64,000 nucleotides of DNA, from the NCBI RefSeq assembly GCF_900496995.4, contig NC_044018.1:6782501-6846500 (forward strand). Reading direction: 5' to 3'. The position numbers were made by a program, and so were the translations under genes. Under the pieces are notes generated by a model, which saw nothing but the letters and a program-made list of their open reading frames with translations, was not told the DNA's origin and did no database searches. Of this stretch, positions 48,534-62,779 are shown in pieces. This DNA comes from Aquila chrysaetos chrysaetos (taxonomy: Eukaryota > Chordata > Aves > Accipitriformes > Accipitridae). Each line of letters opens with the position of its first letter. Within the stretch, counting starts at the first letter, position 1.

Positions 48534-51500
48534 ATATCAACCCAGTACAGCCCCTTCCCTCCATCCTTCCTTTGCTCCTTCCCCCGCTTGGACCACCCCC
48601 CGGTCCCTTTTTGCACCATTGCTCTTGTCTGCTTTGGCATTTTGGTGAAGAGAGGAAAAAGGACAGCAGATGGAAAATGGGGGTGCAGCTCCTCTCCCGT
48701 CCCTGGGCCTGCCTGGAGCAGAAAGCCGGTGCAAGTAATAGAGCCCTGGTTCTGTTTTGTTCCTCCACTGGGGGAGCTTAGCATCCTATCACACAATAAA
48801 AGTACAAAACTGCTTCATTGCTCCAAAAAGCCATGTAAGAATATAAAGCCAGTTTTTGCACAATCAAAGTCAATGAGAGGTCTTCCCGCTAAATTCAAAG
48901 ACAGCAGGATCAAGTCTGTACGAATAAAATGGGAGCTCCAACATCAAAGTCAGGCAAAGAAAGAGCACAGCATGAGCTCATGGGATTGTTTACTATGTAA
49001 CGTGCTCTCCACATTTTTTATACCTTTTGCTTGGATCTCATTTTCCTTTGAACTCCAGACAACGTGCACATTTAGGCCCAAACCCGCTCCCACTAAAATA
49101 AGTGGATGTTTTTTTACTAACTACAATGCAGATTAGATCAATTCTTTAATCTCATGTTTTCCTCTTGAACACTATAATCAACCATTTTATGCTCAGTTGG
49201 ATATAAAATTAACTCGGGCAAATTAGCTCTATTTCAGAATGTTGTGTATTCTACACTATCTAATTTTGCTGGGAATATGCCAGGGTCATCTCATCCATAA
49301 AGGTGAACATTGGCCAGCTCTAAACGGGAAAACTGCACAGCTACTTTACTGTGAAAATATTGGGTGAGGTGGGAGCATACACCATTTTGATAGATACTGA
49401 AGAGATGCTACACTTATAGGCACTTTTGCCCTGGGACAAATCAACAGCACAACACAGGGTATACTGGTGAATCTGATTAAGCATCATTAGAAGAAAAATT
49501 TGGTCAAGACAACATTTTAATGATCTTTAAAAACCCAACAATAGAAAAGCCCTTGACAACGTGAACCACTCACAGTCACTGTTCCAGTTACTCTCTGCCT
49601 GTCAACGCCTGCCTCAGTCCTCTCCTATCGGCAGTGTTTTCTTTGAGCACATGTATAGCGTATGGTAACAGTCAGAGCTCTTCTATCTTGTAAAATAAAG
49701 GTCTCAAAAGTAATGGGAAGCTTGTGAATAGGTCCTCGTGATACTGGAAGGGAGACAGACGCATTGTGTAATTTACAGGAAGTGCTTTTGGCAGCTTTGT
49801 GACTACAATTTCTATAAATATCTGTTGTAGAAAAAACACAGGGACACAAAAGAAGCTTTGTCAGAAAAACAACGATACACTGTCGTAGGGAAATAATGTT
49901 ACTAGACTTTGCAAGAAGAACTACACTCTGAGGCTGTTGGTTTGTATTTTGAAGGAGGAACCTACAGCCTCCAGATCCTACTGGGCTAAACTCTGCTTTT
50001 CTAAAATCTGCCTGTGGCTGGATCCCTCTTGTTTGATTAAGTCCTTTCGATTCTCTACCTGGGCTGAATTAGCATTGTTTTCTTGTACTTCCTGGAATAA
50101 AGTTTGGTCCTGGGCAGAATTGTGGCCCCCTGTCATCTCCCACAATTTGGACTCAAAGTTTTTGGGGGACGGGTATTGCTTTCACAGCGCTTAGCACAGC
50201 TGCAGCCTTTTGCCAACAGCCAAGTAAATAATGAAAGTGCTATCGGCTCTTCTGCAATACTTCTGGAAGGCCCTGGTTGGCAGCCATAAGGGCTGGCTTT
50301 GATTATCTCTCAAGGTCTGTTGTGAAGATTGGTTTGAGCCCCAGCCCAGACACCTGGGAAAATTTCCTTTCCCATCACAATAATGAATCACAGTGTTTAA
50401 AATAATAGTAATTTATTAAAGGTGGAGAAGAAAAGATAAACACAATAGCATGTAATGACTGGTGCACTTTTCCCAAAGTCAAACAATAAACAAAGCAAAA
50501 CAATTTGAAGTCTTCCTCTATAATTCCATGGCAAGCAAACTGCAGGTTGGTTTGTGTCTCCAGCACTAATACCCCAGTGGCAGCCTGTCAGCCCCATCTC
50601 TCCTCCCACGACAAAAAAGCTGACGTCTCAAGTCTGAACTGCCCTTCAGCCAACCTAGGCTCCTTCTCTCTTCTGGCTCCTCTAGCAAGCTGTCCATTTT
50701 TGACCATTATTCCTCTTCTTCAGTGATTCCTACCCCAAGACCCAATTTTCCCAAAGGATCCTCTTAACTATGGTTCCTTCTCTTTCTTTTTTAAATAGGT
50801 ACTTTCATGCCCTAAAGCTACAAACTATGTGAAAGATCAGACAGACCAGTCACTCCAGGCCTGTTTTGGCTTGGTTGATTTGCTCAGTTTTTTTTTGTGT
50901 TATAGTAACTGTGTAATTTCCTCCGCTTTCACATGCCTATTTTTATTTTTTTTTTAACAGAAATGCTCCAAATATGAAAAACTTAAAGGAAAATCCAACA
51001 TCTTTCAGATGCCTGCCTCAAACGTAAGCATTAATCCATTTCCGTAGGTCCCTTCCCTGCTACCAGACTGCAGCTGTTTGCTCCCTCCTTCCAGGCTGCC
51101 ACCCTTTTAGAGCTTTCTGGATGGGGTTCCCCTTCTCCTTTAGACCTCAACCACCATCAGGCTTATGGTTCAGAGGCTTAGGTCAGATCTATCTGATACA
51201 AAGACTATGTATGAGGTAAGTTTCTTCCTGAACACTTGTGCTCATTTCCTGGAAAAGGCATTTGTTTACCTGGCCTGTGTTTGCTGTATTGGCTACAACT
51301 CCGTATCAGCCTTCTCCTCCCTCTGACCTCAGGCTCCTGTCTTTTCATCTTCTCTCAGGTTTACCTCTGTGCCTGGGGCTCCTTTGCCTTCCCAGGCCAC
51401 AGACTTTCTATTCTTCTGCTCTGGTATTGCCCCTCTGCTGCTTTGATCAGGCTGGGCTCCAATGCCCGGACCATCTGAAATGGCTATGGAAGTTACTATA

Positions 51501-52670
51501 TGAAAACCAGGTGATTTTTAAAATAACCAGTTAGGCAGTCAAAAATAGAGGCAACTAAAATACATTTGTGACTGTTATAACCTCTTCGGGGAAGTGACTT
51601 GAGTGGCTTTTTAAGGCAACAGGTATATTGCTAGTGCTCCAAAATCAAGTACCATCCTAAAGCCTATTACAAAGAAGATTATCAGCATCTTCTACAAATA
51701 GGCAAGATACACAGAACAAATATGTGGATTAAATACCATCTCTTTTGCAAATGGTTTACAGAATTAAATAAAATGGATACGCAATTTAAACAAAAATAAA
51801 TAGTGTATGTGGAGGTGAGGAGGAGGAGAAAAGTGGTATGGGCCAAGGGACAATAAGCTCTGTTTTAAAAAAAACCCAAATGCACATGAAAGGAGACAAA
51901 GTAGGGGAATAGGAGACAGAGGACTGCATAGGGCAGTGCTGTTGTACATAAAAAAATAAGTAAATGGAAGGAACAAGGATCTTCTGTTCTAAGACAAGAA
52001 GGTACCATATAAAAATGACATCATGGCTCTTGTTTTTTTCTATCTCCCTCCCTGCAAACACAGCCTGGGAGCACAGAAGAACAGGATTACCACATCTCAT
52101 GCATCATCATTTCTAGTAGAAGTTACAATGCTGTTCTCACATACAGCCCTGACACTTACCCTACTACAGCTTTTTTCATGGACCTTGTAGAGCAACACTC
52201 CAGAGCTTCCTTCAATTAGACACATTTGGTGTCTGTTTGCTGTCTTTGGTAGAGGTGAAATTCAACCTTGTGCATATTTTATGTGCCTTGTAATAATACC
52301 CACTCATTCATTGCAGAAGATGCATTCTATTGCCTTCCTATGACACTTCTTTGGGATTGCAGCTGGAAGATGTGTCACTGGGACTTCCCTTTGTTTCCTC
52401 ACTATGAACTAGATGCTTGTGACAGATGCTGGATTGGCAGCCCCATAGAAACAGATACTCCAGGCCACCAGCTTGCACAAGTGGTGATAGTTCAAGCGTC
52501 TAGCTTCTGTATGGCACCTATCACTTTGCTGCTAGACCACACAGGTTAATCAGCAGCTGTCAAATAGCACTGTTCAAGCACTTCTTCTGGGCCAGGGTGG
52601 TAACTCACCTGGTTAATGTCATGGGAGCACAGCCAAAGCTGATAAAAGATTTCAGTTCTGTATTTCAGTC
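48534..52670. other. Intergenic DNA, no gene recognised
   Basis: A 219-codon frame (48477-49136, plus) starts inside the CR1 tail and runs rightwards. It shows no domain, its N-terminus is repeat sequence, and its composition is unremarkable, so I treat it as chance. Nothing else identifiable. Confidence 0.65.
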
Positions 52671-52698
52671 TTTTTTTTTTTTTTTTTTTTTTTTTTTT
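52671..52698. repeat. T28 homopolymer
   Basis: The longest pure homopolymer in the window, 28 T. On the minus strand it would be a poly-A tail for anything retroposed from the right, but no gene body is recognisable there. Confidence 0.96.
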
Positions 52699-53439
52699 AG
52701 GGTAAGAATGAGAGTTGCACTCCTTATTACTGCAGGTCTGCATCTCTACCTGCTTCTTTAGGGATGCCCTTCTGACGAAGACTGTCCTTCCTGAAAAAGA
52801 GAGAAACAGGGTGAAAGTGAGACCATGATAACCCACTGGAGACAGCAGAGCTACCTAGCTCCTTGTGGTCTTTATACTGACTACTGTCACCAGTACTCAG
52901 ATTTGGCAATGCTAAGCTTGCTCTGGCATCTGTGTGCTATATTGCAATCACTCCTGAATATTTGGATGTCAAAGGCAAAATGGTAATAGTGAAGTCCATG
53001 CCATACAAAGCATTGTATCAGCCTATAAATGTACATAGGTGCCTGTGCCCTCTGCTTCTCATGGAATGGTAAGAACTTGACCCTTGTGCATAGAACTTCT
53101 AAAAAGTAAACATATATGTATATACATACAGCACATGCATGCATACATGCAAACATACATTATATATATGTGTGTGTGTATATACATGAACTTAGGAAAT
53201 AATGTAATCAAGTCTTTTTTCCTGCTAGTAAAGCAAATCACATAATGATAATAATTCATCACATAAAATGAGCAAGCTTCATCCTAAGGACTGTTATGTT
53301 GCTTCTCTCCAAACTCCTGTGTGTTGTTCCAGAATATCATGGCTGTGCTCTGCAGTAATATTTCCTTTCTAATTTCCACTCTAAGTACATCCACCGCCAT
53401 ATTGTGCCCATTGATTCTGAGCAGTGCTGCTTGTAAGCT
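52699..53439. other. Intergenic DNA with a TA/CA/TG-rich microsatellite patch
   Basis: At about 53108-53190 the sequence alternates ATAC, ATGC, ATAT and GTGT units. Otherwise no gene is recognised. A short minus-strand segment (about 52760-52795) is bounded by acceptor-like and donor-like sites, but nothing else supports an exon. Confidence 0.65.
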
Positions 53440-53900
53440 TTAGTGATTTCCTCTCCCTCAGATCTGCCCACGGATGTATTTACAGAGAGTGAATCCCACC
53501 CTTCTCAGTCTTTGTTTTGTGAGACTAAACAACCTCTTTTAGACTGCTCACACTCCAATACAGTTCAAATGGCCCTTTTCCATACCTGTTTCAAGCTGAA
53601 TTTACTCTTCTTGAATGTGGTCTTTGCATTCATTTTTCAAGAGTACATCTTACTAGTTAAATGATGGCATCAACATTTCCGTATATAATGGAAACACCTC
53701 TCCTGATAAACCAAAGAACCATATTTGCCATTTTTGTGGCTGCATCATGTTAGTGGGTACAGCCAATTACTACTCTGATTTTTCTCCTCAACACCTATCC
53801 TTTTGTACAAGTAACTTCTCACCATTAGCTTAAATGCAGGACCAGTACAGGACCTTGCACTTTGAGCTACTGTCTTTCACACCAAGAGGCTTAAAAACAG
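53440..53900 (-). mobile_element. Ancient CR1/L3-type LINE fragment, 3' region, minus orientation
   Basis: The plus strand matches the antisense of the 3' region of an old amniote LINE in consistent order: 'tttgtgagactaaacaacct', 'ttttagactgctcacactcc', 'cctgtttcaagctgaattta', 'ctcttcttgaatgtgg', 'ggaaacacctctcctgat', 'catatttgccatttttgtgg' and 'gcaggaccagtacaggacct'. I recognise the same word order from this family in other amniotes. No frame remains. This is the best preserved of the ancient LINE pieces. Confidence 0.75.
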
Positions 53901-56900
53901 AAGGAGCATAGTTGGATTAGGCCAGTATTTTATTACTTTAATTCCACTTCAAGACTTCCTCTTTCAACAGCTGTGTCTAGGTCTTGTCTCACTTTTGGGT
54001 ATATGAAGCAATCTCCAGAAACATGAACTAAATCTAACTCTAGATTGTCCAAAATGCACTGTCGATTTTGTTTGCAAGGAAAACATTTTAACAGCAGAAC
54101 ATAAAGGCAAAAATAATACAGAGATCCTGCAAGAGGAATATGTATCCATCTATTCTAATGATGGCATTCACTTTATCAAAGTTTTGTCGTCAAAGTCTAA
54201 GCTAGTTGTGTGGTTTCCCTCTACAACCACCAGAAAGATGCTGGCACCTCTCCAGGGTTTTTATCACTCATATCTTAGGCACTTGTTTTAGGATCTGATG
54301 AACTGTTTCCTATCAGTGCCTGCTTCTTCCTTTCCACAGATTGTCAAATGAATCTGCATCAGCAGAGTAGCTGAAGCATGCAGCTAAAATCAGGTGAAAT
54401 GAGCCTCTCTTCACTGTTCATCTTAAAATTCAAAAGAATATTCCAGTCAGTGACTGAAATGGCTGGTACATGAAGTACGCCGTGCTGCATTTTTCTAAAA
54501 CTTATGGGTGGACATTAGCACTTCTCTGAACATTGTAACAAGGGTAGATTTCATGCATGGGTATTCCTGTGTCCCTTTTGGCCACTAGCTCTAGAATAAC
54601 AAAATGTTCCAGTATAACACACGAGTAGATCTAGTCAGCAAGAATGAAAAATGCTGAGGCTTTGGCACTTGGATTTTTCACACACTGAGAAGAAAACAGA
54701 TCATGGAGCAGTCACCTGGGATGTCAGAGAACTGTTTAAAAGAACTAAACTCCCTAAGTCTGGTCATTACCGACATGTCATGAGACAAATCTAAACAGTG
54801 AAAGAAAAACATAGGACATTTAAAACATTGTTTTCTACAATGTTCATTGCAAGAATTGCTGTAATTTCAAATTGGAACAAGAATAAGTTTTGGAATTCTG
54901 ATTTCCCATGAGAGAGCTCTGATTAATTGGTGTAGAAAATGGCTGAGACAGGAGATTGCCTCTGACCAATCCTGTGTTACCGTCTGTCCTTATATCAGAC
55001 CGATCCTGTTTTCTAAGAGCTCACTTGGAAAAAAATATGGTCTTTCAGCAGACTGGTGTGTCTAAACAAAACTATTGTTTTAGGTCTTGTTTGTGCCAAA
55101 AGGTCATGAAGAGAGATTGGGGAGTTCCTGAGTACAGCAGGAGCTCTGGAACAATTATAAACTGGAATTTCTAAAAAGGAAGGAATTTGATGTGAAGGGC
55201 CAAGTCATAAGGATTAATTAGATTCAAGAAGGGATGCTGACTTTCAAGTAGTCTGGGCTGGAAATAACACCAATGGAGAAGTGAAAAAGAATAGAAAACA
55301 TCAGTGTCTGCAAACTGTTTTCTGAGTGGGTGTTTTGGGGAGAGTGCCAGCTGAAGGATTCAACGTGTGGTAGGAAAAGTATGATTTATCCATGCCCATA
55401 TCTTTGGGTAATCAGCTCACAAATTGGCTGATTAGTTAATATTGCTTCCTTACAAAAAACACTCAAGTTTGTGAGTATATTTGGTGATACACTTTTGGCA
55501 ACTCAGATACCGTTGCTGGAGCACGCTCCCCTTTTCTGTCACACATCCTGCTCTGCGCTTTCTGGTGGGCAAATGCAAGTCCAAACAATACAACAAAGTA
55601 TTCCGTATAATTAATTTCTTTGTGGTGTTTTTCTCTGTACACAAAAAGCCTGCAATTCTTTGCACCTTAATCGTTAAAATTAGAAATAATCTCCGTTCAA
55701 TGTCCCACCTAAAATGGGAACTGAAAAACATTTTTACTTGTCAAGACATAAATCCAACCTTCTGTTTGCCTCTCTAACGTCATTGTTTCTGAAAGCAGAA
55801 TAGGAGCTGTTTTTCCTCCTTCAGGTTGAGATGTCGATAACTTAAAGTGGAAATACAGAGTTAAAATTTCCACTTGTAGCCAGTGAGTGAAACAGAAAAC
55901 TCATCTTTTGCTGTTTTTGTGGGAATATGCTTTGGTAAAATGAATAATCCCCAATACTTTAACTTCTTAGGAGGGAAAATATAAAGCAATCAGGTGGTTC
56001 TGAAGTGCTCAGTCTGTTGTTAGGTTGAGCTTGCTGTCTCTCTAGAAAACCTGATGTGCGTTGTTGGCAGCAGGCATCAATGCCCCCGGGGAGAGGATAT
56101 ACAAGCCTGCAGGAATGTAGATAAATATCTACGTTCTTAGTCTGCATGACAACAACAACAAAAATAAATCAGTGAAAGCCTCCAAAGCTATGCAAAGGGG
56201 CCCTTCTTCACAGTCACAAGTACCTTACTAAGACTAGAGCTAATCCTTCTAATTGAAAATATTTCATATTTTTAAGATCCAATCACAGTTCTGACTTTTT
56301 TTAACAAACAAAATTGATAGGGTTTGGTTTGTCTGGGGATGGGGAGGGAGAAGTGTGTGTCCTTTCTTGATCTGGGCCACATTTTCTCTGCAGTAATGCC
56401 TAATGGTTTTGTCAGTTGTGATTTACTTGACAAGTTCTGTCATACACCTTACAGAAACATCTACTGATTATAGCAACAGATCCTAGAGTTCAGTTAGTAT
56501 AACTGAAGGTGAGGGTGTGTAATTGTCAGGGGAAGTGGTATTTTATTATAGAATTTTCTGAACAGTGGGTATTTGGTCAACTCTGGCGATTCCACAGATG
56601 TACAGACTGCCCCTTGGGAATGCTATTTATAAACTCAAAAGCAGCTGAACAGCACTCACAAAAAGGCTGCCACTTTCAAGAAAATTAATGACAATCTTAT
56701 ATTGTTTGAGAATGAAGAGAGAAGAGCCATTGTGTTAAGCTTAAAGCATGAAGAGATAGACAAGTACGTTTGCGCTCCTTTGTCTCGACCTCTCTATCAA
56801 AGATTGTGATACTGATGAAAATGCACTATTCATTGCATTGTCAGCTTAGAAAAATCAATACAGGAAAATGTAAACTTAGAGGTAACTCCACATCCCTTTC

Positions 56901-59900
56901 TCCAAAAGGCTCCCAAGAGTCCCCTATAGCAGATCACTATAGAGAATATTGTGTCTTCATGTCCTGGAGCTTGCAGGGTGTGGCTTTGCTGTACTTCCAT
57001 TACACAAAACAAAACACAACAAACCCGCAAAAAAAACCCCAAGACAATCATACTCAAAATAGCTCCCTGAGTGCAAGTAATACATGCAGAGTTTCTGCAC
57101 CTGATCAGTTTTTTTGGTGACAGACAGGTTTTATTCAGAATTTTAAAAATTACAGTTGAATGTAGTTTAATTGCAAGTCGAAACTGCTCTGAATAATTAA
57201 CAATTCCCTACTTCTTTAAAAGTTTCCTGCTGGGTTTGAAAGCTGAACTGACTGAGCAAAACCATCAGATGAGCACTAGAACTAGCACAAGAGGGAGAGA
57301 GCCAGAAACAGAAGTTCAGTGTCAAAGAGTGACACGTTCTAATTGCAGTGGCAGTGACTCAGCTGCTTTTAGCACTACACTTAGAGCACAAAGAGGCTGT
57401 ACAGGTATCAGTGACTGCCATTTGAATGTAAGAGCACTTTTAGTTGACACCATCGTCTTACCTGTGGCACAGAAATGCACCCTAATACATAATGTGTGTG
57501 CATTACAGTGATACAGGTACTCATGATGACGTATCAAATGCTTTAATAACACTTAGTACCTTTTGAGCAAACTTTATATCTTTAGATCATTGCAATTAAG
57601 GACTACATTGCTGTTACTGATGGAGCACTGAAGGGAAAAATTACATTGCTAATACTGTACATTTTGTGTGAAGTCATCTCTGCAGACACAAGGCTTCTTA
57701 TCCTCCCTTTGGAGCATGTGTGAGAACTGTTACAACAACAAGCAGTTTTTCCGTTACTTTTATTTTGGTAAGACAAAATGGCTGAAGGCCACAGCTGTTG
57801 ATTTATTCAGAAGCCGAAGGAAACCATTAGCCCACTGGACCCTGAAGATGAGATTTCTTTGTGCTAGATGTTAATATAAGGAAGTCCCGAACAGTGGCTG
57901 CCAAAGGGACTTAATACAAATGCAAAATGCCAAACGTACCTAAAAGGGAAGGAGGAAGGTGGTTGCTTATTAGAGAAAAAATAAATATGCCAGTGAAAAG
58001 CACAATTTGCTTTTTTTCTACTTCTTCTTATTTTAAGTACAGTGTGATGTACTGCAGCCAAACTGCGGAGATGAAAACTCTCCTGTATTTAAATCAAATA
58101 GAGTATCTTTGAAACTACACGTATGGTTATACATCCGGTTACACCGTTAATGACTACATGTCCACGTGAAACGGTTTTTATCAGCACGACGGAGCTTCTC
58201 CACAAACTCCCTGCTGTTTGCATCTTTGTATTAATTAGTTGTAATAGCCCAGTATAAATGAATTGAATCCTCAGAAGAGATGTCAAAAAGAAAATGTAAT
58301 AGCTGCCATCAGGGTAGGTAACTGCTCTTTCAGATTACTGTTACAATGGCCTCATGGCAGAAAAACGATTCATTGTTGCCTATACTTAGCCTGAATTTCA
58401 GATACACCTCCCTCTCCCCCAACTCTTTTCTTTCAAGATTCAACAGTTACAAGTCCTTTATTTCATACCTGTGCAACAGAAGTGACATTTCTGATACTTC
58501 ATTCAGGACTTTAAAAGTATTTAGTACTGGACAAGCTGTCATCTACAATAATGCTTTAATCAACATTGGGTCCTATTTGAAGGATGTATTTTTATACAAC
58601 AAAATGAGGCCACAGCACTGAAACTTGTCCTGGCTCCCTGTCTTGTGCTCAGACCAGCAAAATGGAGTAAAGGCATAGGGGTTTTTGACATGAGGCAAAG
58701 GAATAAGACAAGCTAAAAAACAGTACTTGCTAGTCAAGGCTAGAACTGATTATGGAGAAGGGAATGGGATTGACTAAAGAGGTTGATAATAATGGAGGAA
58801 ATAGATCAAGCGAGGTTAAACTTGAAACAAAGGACAGGGGAATTTGTTTCCACTGGCTGATGTTCCTCAACCTTTTCAACCAAGAAATTAACCAATAAAC
58901 AACAATCCATTTTTGTCGTGTTGCCACAACAATTTCCAGTTAAAGACAAATAAAATTAGGATAAACTTCCAGTGTCCATATTATTTCCCTAATTTCGTTT
59001 GCTTGCTTGTTCGATGTGTGAGGATGCAAGTGTAGGTGGTTTACAAAGCCATTTTCAATTATTTTGCAGACCAGCTCCTGAGTTCTCATAGATCACCATT
59101 GATCCACACTCCACGGTTTGAAAAATGTGACACTAGTGCATGATTCTTTCGGTAGCCTGAAAACTGGCACCTCAAATTCCTTAGTATCACCAGCTGTCTG
59201 TAGTGACACAGTATTTCATCCTCCTCAGCAATAATCTGCAAGAAAGACTATGACTAGTTGCTCTTTACCTGGATGGAGGGAGCCGTGTTGTAGTTGCAAA
59301 GGGTCCAGCCTTTCTAAGAGCCCTGCATAGCTGTTAAGATGTCGAATAACAGAGTGTCTGTACGGGGGTAGGAAGAAAAGAAAGACAAAGGTGCTTTTGC
59401 ATCTTAAAATAATGCAATGCCCTGTCAGTTAAAAGAAATAATAGGATTAAATGTTAGTGTGCAAGTTTAATTTGCCCCCTCCTTGAAAATCTACATTTTG
59501 ATACAGTTTTTATTTACAAAACAACTGCTCTGTGTTTTTATATTTTCTCTCTCTCTCTTTTTTTTTTTTTTTCCCCAAAGAGTCCTGCCTCATTCTGTGG
59601 AATAAGCAGATTCACCCTCCACTGAGTATGCAGTGAAGGGAAAAATACTGTGCGTGCTGAATGAGTATTTTCCCACACTTTGTATTTTTTTAAATGAAAT
59701 ATATCTGCTGCTTCTTCAAACCAGCAGAGGGAGTTTTCTCATCTAAATAATTTTTTAACTTCTGAAACACAAACCTGTCTTTTTTTTTTTAATAATGTTA
59801 TTTTACCTAGTAGGAACTGCTACTGATAACAAAAGGTGAAATTTTACAATCAATCAGGACTGTTTAACTCCTTAGTGCTAGAGGCTGTATGCTTCCAGTC

Positions 59901-62779
59901 AATTTTTATGGGTGCAAGAGGTTGCTGTCATGAAAAATGTAATAGAGTATTAAAAGCATGAAAAATTGACTCGGCTGGAATGTTTGGGAGCAAACTATTT
60001 GGTTAAAGGGGAATGTAGAATTATTGCAGTACATGTGCCACTTAAATGTGCACGAAATCATAACTTGGTAACAGCTGACACGTGATTTCTGTTTGATAAA
60101 AAAGTCAGTTCCTTTATTATTTTGCGCTCTAGGGAGAAGTGTTGAAAGTTCCAGGTTTAGGTTTCTTTATTTGGAAGTAATGGAGCAATTTTAAGATTAT
60201 CACAGTGGCAAAAAAGTTTAAGGAAGTGAAATGTTCACAGTAGCACTACCAGGAAAAGAGGCTATCATCATTCCTATTTTTTTTTGTGGGAGAGAAAAAA
60301 GCATCTCCTGTGGTGACAATCTGTACCACTCTTATTTTATGTTATAAACCTACATACCAGGCTCTATAGAATGATCTCTCTTGTAAAATAAAATTATAGC
60401 AGTTACTGACATTAACAGTGAGTATTTTCTTGATCTGTGAACATGTCACAACTCTTCCTCTCTCAAAAGCAAGCAATAAATTCAGATATTCCATTAGGCT
60501 CAATCATAAAGCATTTAAAATACTAGCCTTTCATTTTTAAAAGTTTTGTTGAACAAATTCCACCTCCGGAGAAAATAATCACAGTTATTTTGGGGAACCT
60601 AATTGGATTTGAAAATACTCTGAGACAAACATGCACTTTTATAATTCCGTAGAGTCAGAATATCGATGCTCTACATTCTGCTTGAACTGAAAGAAATGAC
60701 TGAATAAAAAGCAAGATCCAGTATTTCTTGTATATCTATCGATATAGCAGCAAGACTACATTTTCAAAGGATTGCATAAATACCAATCATTGCATAATAT
60801 CCAAGTGAACATGGCTAATTAAATGTTTTCAGCTTTTATTGAAGTGGAAAGTGAGGAAGGAACACATTGTGGGTGATTTAGAAGGTAATTATTGCTAAAT
60901 AAGCATTTAGCACATGACATCAGACATAGAGCATATAGAAAAGAAATAAAGTAGTCACATGGCCTAACGGTTGAGCCGCAATAGTTAATAGCCTAGCACA
61001 GATGTATTCTCCTTATATGTATTATACTTGCCAACTCATATAAGACTGCTAAATACAGGTCCCTATGCTGCTCTGAGTTACACATGAGCGGACTCTTGCA
61101 TTTTTGCAAAACTCACTGCAGCAAACTCTTGTCAAACTCAATGAAGCATGAGGCAGACACAACTGTTCAGCGCCACATAACTCACGGACCAAAGCCCCAA
61201 AGAAGGACGAGCTTTAGACACGGGCAAACCAGAAAATTGTACAGGGCTGCAGATGATGGATTCAGCAGCATCGCAGCCAGTCGTCCGGAGAGAAAAAGAC
61301 TTTTGGACTCAGCAGCCACAGGGGCTCCCTCAGGAGCCATCCCATTTCTGCCTCACTGGTACTGAAAAGGAGATGGAAGCTAAAGCCCAGGACTGGCCGG
61401 ATGCTGGTGCACTATCATCAGAGCAGATGGGCTCTGAATAAAATTCAGTTTTTGTACTCAGACTGCTAAGAAGCTTTGAACCAGCCCTGGCCACAGTTAT
61501 CAAGACTAAAAATAAAACAGAGACAATTTCAGAAAGCCAGCATCTTGCTAGTCCACAGCATAAGAACCGAGAACCAGTGCTTTGCTCTCCAGCATGTTCT
61601 AGACTGAAGAGGAGGGCAAAGGTAGCTTTATGTCCGCACGGGTATTCATTCAGGGACAATCCAAAGGTAGTAATGAAGCTTAAATAAACTGGAATGAGTT
61701 TTTGCCCTAGTTCAGACCAGCTTCCTGAAAGAAGGCTACATGGAGCTCCTTCAACTCTCTGTAAAGGCATACACTATGAATATTTTATTTCTTACTTCTC
61801 GTTCATCCATACTTAGCCTTGTGGCAGGGTTTAAAAAGGTAAAAATTGCTACATTAGATCAAATTTATAATTCCTCTCATCCTTTATCCTTTTTTTAGCA
61901 TGTAGCTCTTCAGAGGAAGTGGAAAAAAACTACAGAGAAGACAGATGAGGATAATTCATCCTCATGGAAGTTATTTTCTGAATTTTTGTTGGGAGTGACA
62001 TCTAAGGATGATGTTTCCTTTCTGTCCCAAATCTCCTATTGGAGATTGGGGTTAATCTCCTCATAACTATTGTAAATCTGGGGGTGTGGGGAGATTGTAT
62101 TTTTATAAAAAAATCAGTTCTCTTTTTAAGGGGTGTATCACGGGACTGCATATCAGCACGAAACGCTATACCTGCTTCAAGGAAATTCTGACTATCACTT
62201 GTATGTTTCCAGTTCTGGTGTCGGAAGAAATGGAAGCACAGTCTGCCTCAAAGTACAGTGAAGGAGATAAAATATCATACTACAATATGGTATATGCTTG
62301 TTTACACGCTCAGACTTGACATTTTGTCTTCAGTCCCCCTTATCTGACTCATTTTCTGTTTATATGCCATGAGAAAGATGCTAAGCAAAAGCTGACTCCT
62401 GGAAATACTTGACATTCTTTTTAGGCTAATTTTGTCCCGAGCTTGGCTGAAATGGCTCATTTTGAACCACTCATAAAAGGATGTCTGCAGCAGGGAGGAC
62501 AGAATATTTTCATTTCAGAGAGCCCTGCTGTGTTATATTCCCTGATTTTCATCAAAACCAGACCGTGTTTACTTGTCCTTTTGGCCTCAGGGTCACTGTT
62601 TTATCTTTAAATTGGTTTAGTTCTAAGTAGTCGTTTTCACTCATTCCCGAGTTTCCCACAAAAACCTAAACAGTGGCAGCCTGATATAGCTTTGAAGATT
62701 TTCCTCCTTTCTCAAGTACATCTTAAGTAAAAAACAAACAAAAAAAAAGCAGCAAAAAATACCCGTGCCCTATAAACTC
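53901..62779. other. Long AT-rich intergenic stretch, no gene recognised
   Basis: Nearly 9 kb of AT-rich DNA with few CpGs, CT/T-rich tracts (for example about 59545-59572) and no open frame over 146 codons. I see no coding exon, structured RNA or transposon. This stretch lies upstream of the presumed CD2AP promoter and could hold distal regulatory elements, but nothing in one sequence alone can show it. Confidence 0.65.

Noticed and set aside
48477..49136. 219-codon open frame on the plus strand
   Set aside because: It starts in the CR1 tail, has no recognisable domain or splice structure, and overlaps open frames on the other strand.
52699..52909. Possible retrocopy or exon to the right of the T28 run, minus strand
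   Set aside because: The 60-codon frame has no recognisable family and no polyadenylation signal sits before the poly-A. Target-site duplications are not evident.
60955..61030. 'tggcctaacggttgagcc', resembling a tRNA A box
   Set aside because: No B box or cloverleaf downstream. It could be a SINE relic but cannot be shown.
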